Assembly (NCBI RefSeq): GCF_002564105.1
Contig: NZ_PDBX01000001.1
Coordinates: 3,162,001-3,226,000 of the forward strand
Direction: 5' to 3'
Origin: Collimonas sp. PA-H2
GTDB lineage: Bacteria > Pseudomonadota > Gammaproteobacteria > Burkholderiales > Burkholderiaceae_D
Length of the DNA stretch: 64,000 nucleotides
This document shows, one piece after another, positions 42,246 to 51,459 of the stretch. Position 1 is the first letter of the stretch. Each line of letters starts with the position of its first letter. The position numbers and the translations under genes are program-made. The notes under the pieces are model-generated. The model saw nothing but the letters and a program-made list of their open reading frames with translations. It was not told the origin of the DNA and did not search any database.

Positions 42246-44402
42246 ATGCTTGATAGACTCTCGTTCGGCTTTAACGCAAAATTTCCGCTGATGCTGCAAA
42301 CCGAGGCCACCGAATGCGGTCTGGCCTGCCTCGGTATGGTGGCAGGTTATCACGGCTATCGCACCGACCTAACGACCTTGCGCCGCAGATTCCCCATTTC
42401 GCTCAAGGGCGCCACCCTCGGCAACCTGATCAGCATTGCCACTCAGTTGGAGCTGGCGACGCGTCCGCTAAAACTCGATATTGAGGATCTGGGACAGCTC
42501 AAGTTGCCTTGTATCCTGCATTGGAATTTCAATCACTTTGTCGTGCTGCAAGAAGTCGGTACGCGCTCGGTGACAATCTACGATCCTGCCTTCGGCATCC
42601 GCAAGCAGTCCATGGAGGAAGTCGGGAAGGCTTTTACGGGGGTGGCCCTGGAGCTGTGGCCGAATCCAGGTTTCAAGAAGGTGGAAGAAAAGCAGACCGT
42701 CCGGTTGCGTAGCTTGCTGGGACGCGTCACCGGCTTGTACCGCTCTTTCGGCCAGATCTTGCTGCTGTCGGCAGCGCTGGAAATCTTTGCTGTCGTTAGC
42801 CCGTTTTTCCTGCAATGGGTGATCGATAACGTATTGGTGTCTGCCGACCGCGACCTGCTGACGACTTTGGCGCTGGGCTTCGGCCTATTGATGCTGATGC
42901 AGCAGGCTATCAGTATCGCCCGCAGCTGGGTGCTGATGTACATGAGCACTACCCTCAACGTGCAATGGCAGGCCAATGTTTTTACGCACTTGCTGCGGCT
43001 GCCGGTAGCCTATTTCGAGAAGCGCCATCTGGGCGATGTGGTCTCGCGCTTTGGCTCAGTGGGCATTATCCAGCACACCCTGACGACCTCCTTCCTTGAG
43101 GCGATCCTGGACGGAGTGATGACCATTGTCACGCTGGTGCTGATGTTCGTTTATAGTCCGATGCTGACATGGATTGCGATTGGTGCCATGGCCTTGTACG
43201 GTCTTGGGCGCTGGGCCTGGTTCGCACCGTTGCGGCATGCCACTGAAGAACAGATCATTCACGCTGCCAAGCAGCAGAGCCACTTCCTGGAAACTATACG
43301 CGGCGTCAAGACAATTAAACTATTTCAGCGCCAGGATGAGCGCCGCTCCAGCTGGCTGTCTTTGCTGGTGGACCAGATCAATGCCGACCTGCGCACGCAG
43401 AAACTCAGCTTGCTTTACAAATCGCTCAACGGCGTATTGTTCGGCCTCGAAAATATCCTGATTATCTGGCTCGGTGCCAGGCTGGTCATGGACGGCAATT
43501 TTACGGTGGGCGTGCTGATGGCCTTCAATGCCTACAAAGGCCAGTTCGACAGCCGCGTCAGTTCCTTGATCGACAAATTTGTCGACGTCAAGATGCTGCA
43601 GTTGCAGGGGGAGCGTCTGGCCGATATCGTGCTGCATCAGCCTGAAACGACCCATGGCCGCAACCTGGATGAGCGTGATGCGTCGCTGGCGCCGTCGCTG
43701 GAGGTGCGTGGCTTGCGCTTCCGCTACGCCGAGCAGGAACCCTATGTACTGGACGGCGTTTCTGTACAGATCAGCGCCGGCGAATCGGTCGCTATTGTCG
43801 GTCCGTCTGGCGGCGGCAAGACCACTCTGATCAATATCTTACTGGGGGTGCTGCCGCCATCGGAAGGCGAAGTCTTGATCGGCGGTCAGAGCGTCCATCA
43901 GGTCGGCCTGGATACCCTCCGCCGGATGGTTGGCACCGTGCTGCAGGATGACGTGTTGTTTGCTGGCTCCATTGCCGACAATATCAGTTTCTTCGACCCG
44001 CTGGCAGATCACGCCTGGATACAACAATGTGCCCATCTGGCCGCCATTCACCAGGATGTCGCCGCGATGCCGATGGGTTACAACACCCTGGTCGGTGACA
44101 TGGGCACCATCCTCTCCGGTGGCCAGAAACAGCGCGTGCTGCTAGCCCGTGCGCTTTACAAGAAGCCGAGAATCTTGTTCCTTGACGAAGCCACCAGCCA
44201 CCTCGACATCGAACGCGAACATCTGGTCAATGCGGCAATCAAATCCCTCAACATCACGCGAGTGATCGTGGCGCACCGGCCCGAGACAATCAACAGCGCC
44301 GACCGCGCCGTGGTCCTGGTAGGCGGCAAGGTCGTCCAGGATGTGCTCATTCCAAAGACAATACAGCCGCCGGCTACGGAATCGCTAGAAGCCGAAGCAT
44401 GA
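42246..44402 (+). CDS. Peptidase C39-ABC exporter (CvaB-like)
   Basis: 718-residue bacteriocin ABC transporter that cleaves the double-glycine leader and exports the peptide. N-terminal C39 domain with Q18, catalytic C24 (TECGLACLGM), H97 (HWNFNHFVVLQ) and D113 (IYDPAFG): all catalytic residues present. Membrane domain about 160-440. Nucleotide-binding domain with Walker A GPSGGGKTTL (from G520), signature LSGGQKQR (from L623) and Walker B ILFLDEATSHLD. ATG 42246 is the conserved start; a longer frame overlaps the HlyD gene. The stop overlaps the next start (ATGA). Confidence 0.96.
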   Translation: MLDRLSFGFNAKFPLMLQTEATECGLACLGMVAGYHGYRTDLTTLRRRFPISLKGATLGNLISIATQLELATRPLKLDIEDLGQLKLPCILHWNFNHFVVLQEVGTRSVTIYDPAFGIRKQSMEEVGKAFTGVALELWPNPGFKKVEEKQTVRLRSLLGRVTGLYRSFGQILLLSAALEIFAVVSPFFLQWVIDNVLVSADRDLLTTLALGFGLLMLMQQAISIARSWVLMYMSTTLNVQWQANVFTHLLRLPVAYFEKRHLGDVVSRFGSVGIIQHTLTTSFLEAILDGVMTIVTLVLMFVYSPMLTWIAIGAMALYGLGRWAWFAPLRHATEEQIIHAAKQQSHFLETIRGVKTIKLFQRQDERRSSWLSLLVDQINADLRTQKLSLLYKSLNGVLFGLENILIIWLGARLVMDGNFTVGVLMAFNAYKGQFDSRVSSLIDKFVDVKMLQLQGERLADIVLHQPETTHGRNLDERDASLAPSLEVRGLRFRYAEQEPYVLDGVSVQISAGESVAIVGPSGGGKTTLINILLGVLPPSEGEVLIGGQSVHQVGLDTLRRMVGTVLQDDVLFAGSIADNISFFDPLADHAWIQQCAHLAAIHQDVAAMPMGYNTLVGDMGTILSGGQKQRVLLARALYKKPRILFLDEATSHLDIEREHLVNAAIKSLNITRVIVAHRPETINSADRAVVLVGGKVVQDVLIPKTIQPPATESLEAEA

Positions 44403-45832
44403 ACAGGCATATACGACAACTGATGAGCGTGGCGATTCTCGGCACGATATTCACGGTATCCGCACCAGTACATGCCGAATCACTTTGGTCAGATCCACTG
44501 CGCACCATGGGTGACGTGTCAGGCAACCCAGCGCGAATGCCGGCGACGATAGACAGTTGCGGACTGGCGGCGCAACTGCGACGTCCGCTTACCCTGCTTG
44601 ACGCGGTCGAGCGCGCTTTATGCGGCAATCCCCAGACGCGCCAAGCCTGGGCGAACGTCAAAGTGCAGGCAGCCACCGTGGGCGTCAGTCGTGCCGCCTA
44701 TCTACCGACGTTGACTGCCGGCGGCACCTGGAGCAAGGCCAACAACCACACGACGTATCCCGACTTTCCGCAAGCCGATTCAACGCTCAAGGCCAACAGC
44801 AGCGACGTCAACTTGAACCTGAGTTGGGTGCTGTATGACTTCGGCCTGCGCGCCGCCAACCTGGAAAACGCACGGCAACTGCTCAACGCTGCCAACGCCA
44901 CCCAGGACGACACCTTGCAAACGGTGTTCCTGAGCACGGTACAGAGTTTTTATGATGCTCAGGCCGGCCAGGCGTTGTTAGCAGCCACCACGGAAGCGGA
45001 GCAAGCCGCAGCCGAAAGTTTCAAGGCCAGCGAGGCAAAATATCTGGCCGGTGCCGGCACCCTGGCCGACAAATTGCAAGCGCAGACGTCCTACGCCCAG
45101 GCCAGCCTGAAGCGGGCGCAAGCCGCTGGCGATCTACAGAATGCGCTGGGCAGCCTGGCAATCGTCATGGGCTTGCGCCCCAATACACCGTTGACGCTAG
45201 CCGTGCTCGGAGATGCCGCTGATGCGCCGCTGCTGCAGCAAGCGGTGGACGATCTGATTGCCGAAACAGTGCGCACCCATCCGAAGATCCTGGCGGCGCA
45301 AGCACAATTGAAGGCAGCACAAGCACAGATCGATGCCTCCCGCGCCGAGGGACGGCCGACGCTGTCGCTGTTCGCCACTGGCGACCGTAGCGATACTCCG
45401 ATCACGCAAGTGTCGTCTCAGCAAACAATTACCAGTCGCAGCATCGGTTTGCGGCTTAACATACCGCTGACTGATGGCTTCAGCACCAAATACAAGGTAC
45501 GCGGCGCGGAGGCTCAAGCCGAAAGCAAGGAAGCCGAACTGGCGAATGTTGAACAGCAGGTCATGCTGGAGGTCTGGAAAAGCAATCAGGCGCTACGCAC
45601 TGAAGCCGAGAACCTGAGAAGCACTGATATCCTGCTACGTAGCGCCCGCCAATCCTTCGATGTGGCAAAGGGACGCTACAAGGCCGGCGTCGGCAACATC
45701 CTGGAATTGCTCAAGGCGCAGAGCGATCTGGCAAGTGCGCAGCAGCAGCGCATCTTGTCGCTGACCAACTGGCAAACCGCGAGATTGAGGCTAGCAGCAA
45801 GTCTGGGACGATTGCGGACAGATGGAATTTAG
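44399..45832 (+). CDS. TolC-family outer-membrane channel protein
   Basis: 477 residues with a signal peptide (VAILGTIFTVSAPVHA). Two outer-membrane efflux repeats: LTLLDAVERALCGNPQTRQAW, RAAYLPTLTAGGTWSK and SWVLYDFGLRAANLENAR in the first; LIAETVRTHPKILAAQAQLKAA, SRSIGLRLNIPLTDGFSTKYKVR and RYKAGVGNILELLKAQSDLASAQ in the second. Forms a trimeric duct through the outer membrane. Its ATG overlaps the ABC stop by four bases, so this dedicated channel is part of the exporter operon, unlike E. coli colicin V, which borrows chromosomal TolC. Confidence 0.94.
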   Translation: MNRHIRQLMSVAILGTIFTVSAPVHAESLWSDPLRTMGDVSGNPARMPATIDSCGLAAQLRRPLTLLDAVERALCGNPQTRQAWANVKVQAATVGVSRAAYLPTLTAGGTWSKANNHTTYPDFPQADSTLKANSSDVNLNLSWVLYDFGLRAANLENARQLLNAANATQDDTLQTVFLSTVQSFYDAQAGQALLAATTEAEQAAAESFKASEAKYLAGAGTLADKLQAQTSYAQASLKRAQAAGDLQNALGSLAIVMGLRPNTPLTLAVLGDAADAPLLQQAVDDLIAETVRTHPKILAAQAQLKAAQAQIDASRAEGRPTLSLFATGDRSDTPITQVSSQQTITSRSIGLRLNIPLTDGFSTKYKVRGAEAQAESKEAELANVEQQVMLEVWKSNQALRTEAENLRSTDILLRSARQSFDVAKGRYKAGVGNILELLKAQSDLASAQQQRILSLTNWQTARLRLAASLGRLRTDGI

Positions 45833-45917
45833 AGGCGGTTAGTGTTTAGTTGTATACGCGAAATCGGTAGTTAAGGATTTCGGATTTTTAACTAGAAATT
45901 CATCAAAGGAATGGCGA

Positions 45918-47924
45918 ATGTCTTTTCGTACCATGCAAAAAAGCTGGCGTTTTCCGTTAGCGATTATATTTTCCGTGTTTGTTTTTGGAACAGCTAATGT
46001 GGCTTATGCCGCCAGTCCGCCTAGTGTTCAAAGTTTCTTCGAGAATTCTGCTTTCAGCAGCGCTCAGTTGTCCCCGAACGGACGCTATGTGGCGATGCTG
46101 GTTCCAGCCAAAGGTGGTTATGTGCGTCTTGGCGTAATGGATGTTACTCAGCCTACGCCTAAAGTGCTCGCCAGTTTCGATGATGCAGATATCAGTCAAT
46201 TTCATTGGGTAAATAATGACCGATTGGTATTTGAAGCAGGTGATCGCTCTGTAGGTGTTGGCGATCAGCATCAAGGTTCAGGTCTCTATGCGATCAATCG
46301 CGACGGCACAGAGTTTCGGCAGCTTGTGGAGCGCTCTTTCCAGCTATTAGCGGTACGCAGCAGCACAGTACATAGCATTTTGCCCGCCAATACATTTTTT
46401 TGCTCGTCGATTTATGATTCTGACGACATTTATGTCTGTCAATTTGATATCAACTATAGTGGGGTGAAAAACAAGAAAATTCAGGCAGCAAATTTGCTAC
46501 GCCTCAATACCAAAACAGGTCACTATACGACGGTGGAGCGCCCTGGAGTGACCACAGGATGGGGCATAGATCGCAAGGGAGAAGTACGAGCGGCGACCAC
46601 TATTGACGGTGATATGGAATCTGTTTTCTATCGCGGTTCAAGCCAGGAAAAATGGCGCAAACTGGCCGAATTCAATGCCTATGATGGCACAGGATTTGCG
46701 CCGTCTTTTTTGGGACCCGACGGTGCGCTATACGTTACTTCGCGCAATGGGACGGATAAAATTTCCTTGTATCGCTACGATCTGAAAAAAAACAGCATTG
46801 ATCCTGAGCCTCTGGTGTCGCTCAAGGATTATGATTTTTCTGGGTCTATTGTCTCCAACGATAAGAAAATTCTAGGCGTGCGTTTTGAAACCGACGCCAA
46901 TGACACCAAATGGTTCGACCCAGAAATGCAGGCGATACAAAAGGCTGTGAATGATTTGTTGCCATCGACGGTCAATCAGATCAGTGTTGCCTATCACCCT
47001 GAAACGCCTTTTGTGCTGATACAGTCATTTTCCGATGCGCAACCTGTAGTTTCCTTTTTGTATGACAGCGCATCTAAAAAATTGACGATACTGGGAAATT
47101 CGATGCCGCAGATCAAGGCGGAACAAATGTCGACCAAGGATATGGTGCGTTATAAAGCACGCGATGGCTTGGAAATTCCAGCTTATCTGACCATGCCCAA
47201 AGGAACAGAGAGGAAAAATCTGCCGATGGTGGTGCTTGTGCATGGCGGTCCTTACGTGCGCGGTGGCTCGTGGGACTGGAACCGCGAGGTGCAGTTCCTG
47301 GCATCACGTGGCTATGTCGTACTTGAACCTGAATATCGAGGCAGTACCGGCTTCGGCTGGAAACATTTCAAGGCAGGATGGAGGCAATGGGGACTTGCTA
47401 TGCAAGACGACATTGCAGATGGCACCAAGTGGGCTATTGTGCAAGGAATTGCCGATCCGAAGCGCATTTGTATCGCTGGCGCCAGCTACGGCGGTTATGC
47501 CACCTTGATGGGGCTCATCAATGACCCGAGCCTATATCGCTGCGGATTCGAATGGGTTGGCGTGACCGATATCAATCTGATGTATGACGTTAACTGGAAC
47601 GATACTTCGAACGAATATCTGAAATACGGCATGCCACTTCTAGTCGGTGATCAAGAAAAGGATGCGGCACAATTAAAAGCTACATCGCCACTGACAAATG
47701 CAACGCGTATAAAGCAACCTTTGCTCCTGGCCTATGGTGGTTCTGATGAACGCGTTCCTCTGGTACACGGAACAAAATTCCGTGATGCGGTCAAGGCGAC
47801 AAATCCGAATGTGGAATGGGTCGAGTACCCAGAAGAAGGACATGGCTGGCGACTAGAGAAAAACAACGTCGATTTTTGGTCACGTGTCGAAAAATTTCTG
47901 GATAAAAACCTCGGCAAGCAGTGA
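45918..47924 (+). CDS. Secreted S9-family prolyl oligopeptidase beside the exporter operon
   Basis: 668 residues with a signal peptide (IIFSVFVFGTANVAYA). Propeller domain starts PSVQSFFENSAFSSAQLSPNGRYVAML, close to the paralogue at 34160-36058. Hydrolase domain: VHGGPYVRGGSWDWNREVQFLASRGYVVLEP, nucleophile GASYGGYATL, Asp in YGGSDERVPL, His in EEGHGWRLE; the triad is intact. GC is lower than the core genome. It starts 86 bases after the TolC gene on the same strand. Whether it serves the microcin system (protection or maturation) or was carried with it is unknown. Confidence 0.88.
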   Translation: MSFRTMQKSWRFPLAIIFSVFVFGTANVAYAASPPSVQSFFENSAFSSAQLSPNGRYVAMLVPAKGGYVRLGVMDVTQPTPKVLASFDDADISQFHWVNNDRLVFEAGDRSVGVGDQHQGSGLYAINRDGTEFRQLVERSFQLLAVRSSTVHSILPANTFFCSSIYDSDDIYVCQFDINYSGVKNKKIQAANLLRLNTKTGHYTTVERPGVTTGWGIDRKGEVRAATTIDGDMESVFYRGSSQEKWRKLAEFNAYDGTGFAPSFLGPDGALYVTSRNGTDKISLYRYDLKKNSIDPEPLVSLKDYDFSGSIVSNDKKILGVRFETDANDTKWFDPEMQAIQKAVNDLLPSTVNQISVAYHPETPFVLIQSFSDAQPVVSFLYDSASKKLTILGNSMPQIKAEQMSTKDMVRYKARDGLEIPAYLTMPKGTERKNLPMVVLVHGGPYVRGGSWDWNREVQFLASRGYVVLEPEYRGSTGFGWKHFKAGWRQWGLAMQDDIADGTKWAIVQGIADPKRICIAGASYGGYATLMGLINDPSLYRCGFEWVGVTDINLMYDVNWNDTSNEYLKYGMPLLVGDQEKDAAQLKATSPLTNATRIKQPLLLAYGGSDERVPLVHGTKFRDAVKATNPNVEWVEYPEEGHGWRLEKNNVDFWSRVEKFLDKNLGKQ

Positions 47925-47952
47925 TTACGTTATAAGCGCCCAGTATTTCGGA

Positions 47953-47971
47953 GCAAAATGCGTCATTTTGC
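47953..47971. other. Short perfect palindrome after the S9 peptidase gene
   Basis: GCAAAATG (47953-47960), spacer CGT, CATTTTGC (47964-47971), 29 bases past the stop. May end the S9 transcript or mark the chromosome-prophage junction. The whole gap 47925-48219 shows no gene. Confidence 0.4.
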
Positions 47972-48072
47972 GTTAACCCGTTGCACCCGATTTCCCCGCG
48001 AACCCCGCACGGCTTGGAGACTTGGCGTTTTTGCGAACTGCGTTAAAACCAATGCATTTAACCTCCAGGGCA

Positions 48073-48089
48073 GGCGTGGGGGGACTGCG
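48073..48089 (+). other. Candidate prophage cos region
   Basis: GGCGTGGGGGGACTGCG resembles the start of the P2 left cohesive end (GGCGAGGCGGGG then ACTGCG, from memory) and lies where P2 has cos, just outside the leftward portal gene. Low certainty. Confidence 0.3.
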
Positions 48090-48145
48090 ATTGAAAGGTC
48101 ACGGTCGACGGTCTTTTTCATGGCAAGGCAACAATGCCAGGGCGT

Positions 48146-48166
48146 AAAAAAGCCGCGCAAAGCGGC
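48146..48166 (-). terminator. Rho-independent terminator of the leftward prophage genes
   Basis: Five-base stem GCCGC (48152-48156) with GCGGC (48162-48166), then six T on the minus strand (48151-48146). It ends the terminase-portal-zinc finger transcript. Confidence 0.8.
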
Positions 48167-48219
48167 CTGAGACGACGCAGGCGCTGCCGTAACAACATGG
48201 CAGCGGGGCAGGTGTGCCG

Positions 48220-48429
48220 TCAGCGTCCGGCGCGCCTGAGCGCCTCCTGTTCCTTCTGGTAGTCGTCCCGGCAATCCGTATTGCAGAACAGCGCCCCGTG
48301 GGCAACAGCGTCATCGCAATAGAAGCAATGCCCGTCCGCCTCCAGCTGGGGCGTCTTACGTGCGTGCGCCATGGCTGCCTTGATGTCCTGGGCGATGCGC
48401 CACTCGGCGCGGTCGGCTACGTCGCTCAT
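48220..48429 (-). CDS. Small zinc-finger protein, TraR/DksA-like phage type
   Basis: 69 residues. Four cysteines in CFYCDDAV (CxxC) and FCNTDCRDDY form a likely zinc finger of the DksA/TraR C4 type, with an N-terminal helix AEWRIAQDIKAAMAHAR. Such short phage forms can bind RNA polymerase through the secondary channel. Its start overlaps the portal stop (ATGA), so it is coupled to the portal gene. Confidence 0.75.
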   Translation of the reverse strand: MSDVADRAEWRIAQDIKAAMAHARKTPQLEADGHCFYCDDAVAHGALFCNTDCRDDYQKEQEALRRAGR

Positions 48430-49490
48430 GCTGTCTTCCCTTCCATGTTCCCCAATGTGTATTCTTCAAATTTCACGACCTCTTCTCCCATCCATTCGTT
48501 AAGCATTAAAAATTGCGATTGCAGCGGCACCAGCTCGTTACGGGCAAACACGCGGGCCGCTGGCTCCACGGCGCCGAAGCCGCCGGCATTGCTCGGCATG
48601 ATCCCCATCAACTGCGGCGGCACGCGGTGCGCGGCTAGCAGGTCGTCCCTGGTCACGCCCTTGATATTGAAAAACTCATCCTTGGCCGCGACCTCGGACA
48701 CCGGCAGGATCTGGATGCCGTCTTTCTTGCCACCTGGTGCGTACATGAAGACGTTACGAAAATTGCCCGGCCCCTTGCTGTCCTTCAAAGCATTGCGCAT
48801 GTTGTCCACATCCTTGATGTTCTGGGCCGCGTCGGTCATGTAGAGGATGAAACCAGCGTGAGAGCCGTTCTTGTAATACTTGCGACGGAACAGCGTGGCC
48901 GATTCATTGAGCCAGGCCGACTGCAAGGCAGACAGGTACTGCGGCAATCCGTACACCTCCTGGTTCACATCCGGGTCCATCAGGTGGAATACGGCACCCT
49001 TGGCAAACTCATGTTCTTGCTGCCAGCCAGGCACAAAAAAATAGTTATCCAGATCCCGCCCGCGCCGCGTGTACTTCGCAAGGGAATGCTTCAGCTCCAC
49101 CAGCCGCCCTGTGCGGCTGCTGCGCTTTTCTGGATAGGCATTGCCAAAGATCTGGAAATCCAGCGCAAGGCGTTTAAATGTCGCCAACGACAGATACTTG
49201 TTTGGCACAAATGTGGACGACAAGATGTTGACTTTGAAGTGAATGGCGCTGCTGTGGTGGACGCTGGCGTTAAACGACTTTGCCAGCCCTTGCCAGCTGA
49301 TGGGTGGTTCGTACCACTTGCCATTGAGCCAGCACTCCAAGCTTTCCATAATGTCGGCGTGATCCAGCACCGGCGTCGGGTCGCCAAACGAAAACGCTTC
49401 GACGGATGGGGCGCCCTGTGCCGCTGGCACGGCGGCCGCCGGCGGCGCCGTCGCGTGCTGCCGTACCTGTTTAAATCGCTGTTTCTTCAT
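48426..49490 (-). CDS. Phage portal protein (P2 gpQ-like)
   Basis: 354 residues; P2 gpQ is of similar size. Forms the dodecameric portal at the capsid vertex. Landmarks are WYEPPISWQGLAKSFNASVHH, FKRLALDFQIFGNAYPE, HLMDPDVNQEVYGLPQYLSAL, FRRKYYKNGSHAGFILYMTD and FFNIKGVTRDDLLAAHRVPPQLMGI. ATG 49490 chosen because MKKQRFKQ is the natural start and overlaps the terminase stop (ATGA); the frame runs far further upstream as a shadow of the terminase gene. Confidence 0.95.
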   Translation of the reverse strand: MKKQRFKQVRQHATAPPAAAVPAAQGAPSVEAFSFGDPTPVLDHADIMESLECWLNGKWYEPPISWQGLAKSFNASVHHSSAIHFKVNILSSTFVPNKYLSLATFKRLALDFQIFGNAYPEKRSSRTGRLVELKHSLAKYTRRGRDLDNYFFVPGWQQEHEFAKGAVFHLMDPDVNQEVYGLPQYLSALQSAWLNESATLFRRKYYKNGSHAGFILYMTDAAQNIKDVDNMRNALKDSKGPGNFRNVFMYAPGGKKDGIQILPVSEVAAKDEFFNIKGVTRDDLLAAHRVPPQLMGIMPSNAGGFGAVEPAARVFARNELVPLQSQFLMLNEWMGEEVVKFEEYTLGNMEGKTA

Positions 49491-51322
49491 GATGTAAAAA
49501 TCTCCATAAATGAGGTGGTGCTTTCCGATACGCCTTCTATCGGTTCGTGATCGAGCGCGTGCATGCAAGCCCAGGCCAAGTCGGCGTGACCTGTCTCGGC
49601 GGTGCGGCCGGCGTCGAAAGTGACGTGCCGGCCGCTGGCGGTAATGGTTTTGCGGATTGCCATGAAGGCCGCCGACAGGTCGGTGGCGCCGGCGTCGAAT
49701 TCGAGACGGCCCTTGCTGATGACGTCCTTGGCCTTCAGCACCATGCGGGTTTTGACTTCGGGCGAATAGTTGATCGCGGTGGCGCCAGGGAAGAACTGTT
49801 TTACGATGGGGAAAACGCCGATACCCATACCGGTGGTATCGATGCCGATATACTCGACGTTGTAGCGCAAGCTCATTTGCCGGATGGCTTCCGCCTGGGC
49901 GGCAAAGTCCATGCCGCGCCATTGGTGGCGCTCTAGTACGCGGAACTTGCCGCCGGCGACCAGCGGCGGCGCCAGCACCACGCAGCCGGCGCTGTCACCC
50001 GACAGCGAGGGGTCGTAGCCGATCCAGACCGGCCGATAGCCAAACGGCCGCTCTGCAAACTGCTTGACGTCTTCCCACACCTCCCAGGAATCGACCATGC
50101 AGGCTTCCAGCTCGGCCAGCGGAAATATCGACTTGGTGTCGTCGATAAAATTACACATCAGCAGGTTGTCGAACTGGTCGGGGCTGTATTCGTAGTCGCG
50201 CAGATGATCGAGGTCGAACAGATTGCAGCCGCCGGCCTCGGCGTCCAGGATGGTCACGATCTGGCGCCAGATCTTGTCCTCACCCGTAAAGCCGCTGGAC
50301 AGCTTCAGGTGTGAGATATCGATCTTGGCCTTTTTTGCCTTCTGGAGCCGGTCGCTAAATTCCTTACCTGTCCAGAACGGGTACGCCTGGTGATTCATCG
50401 ATGACGGCGTCGAAAAATAGGTTTTACGCCATTTCTTCTGAATCGCCATCCCTGACGCCACCTTGTTCAGCTCGGTAAAATTGTGGGTCCAGAAAAATTC
50501 GTCAAAATAGAAATTGCCGTGATAGCCCTGGGCGGTCCTGGCGCTGGTCCCCAGGAAATACAGGTGCGCGCCGTTCGGCAGCACAATCGGGTCGCCGGAC
50601 AGCTCCACGCCAGCCGCCGACTTGGCGAACTGGACGATGTACTGCTTGAAGACGTGGGCCTGTGCCTTCGATGCTGATAGAAAAATCTGATTACGGCCGG
50701 TCGCCAGCGCGTCGGCCAGCGCCTCGCGGGCGAAATACCAGGTCGCGCCGATCTGGCGCGATTTCAGGATGATGCGCGTGCGCTCATGGCCGTTGCGATA
50801 CCAGACTTTCTGATAATCGAACAGCGAATCGCGGAAAGCATCGAGTAGCTGGCTCTGCTGTTCTTCGCTGAATTCGTTGCGGGTCGGCTTCTTCTTTGGT
50901 TCAGCGTTACGCTTGTCCAGGTTCGGATTGAGATCCGCCTCGTTGCCGCCGCCGTCATAGCGACGCTTGCGCGACATTTGCACCAGGGAGCGCGTCAGTA
51001 AGTCGATTTCCTTGAAATCGCTGCCGGTCTTGACTTCCTTGCCGACCAGCTGGACCATGCGCGCTTCGATCTGCCCTTCCACGCGATCGATCGCCGTGGA
51101 CAAGTGCCACTTGTCGCGCTCTTTCCAACTGGCGACGGTGCTGCGTTTGATCTTTAGATGTTTGGCAATCGAGGAGATACGCCAGCCCTGCCAGTACAGG
51201 CTGCGGGCGGCGTCGCGCATGGCGGCAGGATCGTTGGTAACGGCAGCCAGCTTTGCAAGCGTGCCTGGCGCGCGCGTGGCGCTGCGTTTGGCTGGCTTAA
51301 TTTGGACAGGTTTGATTAACAT
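49487..51322 (-). CDS. Phage terminase large (ATPase) subunit (P2 gpP-like)
   Basis: 611 residues; packages DNA into the procapsid. N-terminal HTH (RDAARSLYWQGWRISSIAKHLKIKRSTVASWKERDKW) as in gpP, ATPase region with LKSRQIGATWYFAREALADAL (Walker A variant) and YFDEFFWTHNF (Walker B), nuclease-like acidic sites around IGYDPSLSGDSAG, IGIDTTGMGIG and HADLAWACMHAL. ATG 51322 (MLIKPVQIKP) fits relatives; the longer frame overlaps the divergent scaffold gene. Confidence 0.95.
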   Translation of the reverse strand: MLIKPVQIKPAKRSATRAPGTLAKLAAVTNDPAAMRDAARSLYWQGWRISSIAKHLKIKRSTVASWKERDKWHLSTAIDRVEGQIEARMVQLVGKEVKTGSDFKEIDLLTRSLVQMSRKRRYDGGGNEADLNPNLDKRNAEPKKKPTRNEFSEEQQSQLLDAFRDSLFDYQKVWYRNGHERTRIILKSRQIGATWYFAREALADALATGRNQIFLSASKAQAHVFKQYIVQFAKSAAGVELSGDPIVLPNGAHLYFLGTSARTAQGYHGNFYFDEFFWTHNFTELNKVASGMAIQKKWRKTYFSTPSSMNHQAYPFWTGKEFSDRLQKAKKAKIDISHLKLSSGFTGEDKIWRQIVTILDAEAGGCNLFDLDHLRDYEYSPDQFDNLLMCNFIDDTKSIFPLAELEACMVDSWEVWEDVKQFAERPFGYRPVWIGYDPSLSGDSAGCVVLAPPLVAGGKFRVLERHQWRGMDFAAQAEAIRQMSLRYNVEYIGIDTTGMGIGVFPIVKQFFPGATAINYSPEVKTRMVLKAKDVISKGRLEFDAGATDLSAAFMAIRKTITASGRHVTFDAGRTAETGHADLAWACMHALDHEPIEGVSESTTSFMEIFTS

Positions 51323-51370
51323 GCCGCAAGCGTAGAGGGCAACGCCTGTAAAAGCCTCTGTCGGAAAGTC

Positions 51371-51396
51371 GGTAAGACTGTTATCAACCCGCTGCC
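51371..51396 (+). promoter_or_regulatory. Shared 26-base motif before the scaffold gene
   Basis: GGTAA at the left, TATCAACCCGCT and CC at the right, in the divergent gap between terminase and scaffold genes. 21 of 26 positions match 59069-59094, before the baseplate operon. Possible late-promoter activator site. Confidence 0.5.
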
Positions 51397-51459
51397 GATT
51401 GTTTCCACGCGCAGCAACGCCGACCATGGCGGTATTCGAACTTCCCAAATACCGACACC

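Noticed and set aside
49491..49922. N-terminal extension of the portal protein
   Set aside because: Arg/His-rich shadow of the terminase gene; the true start overlaps the terminase stop at 49490.
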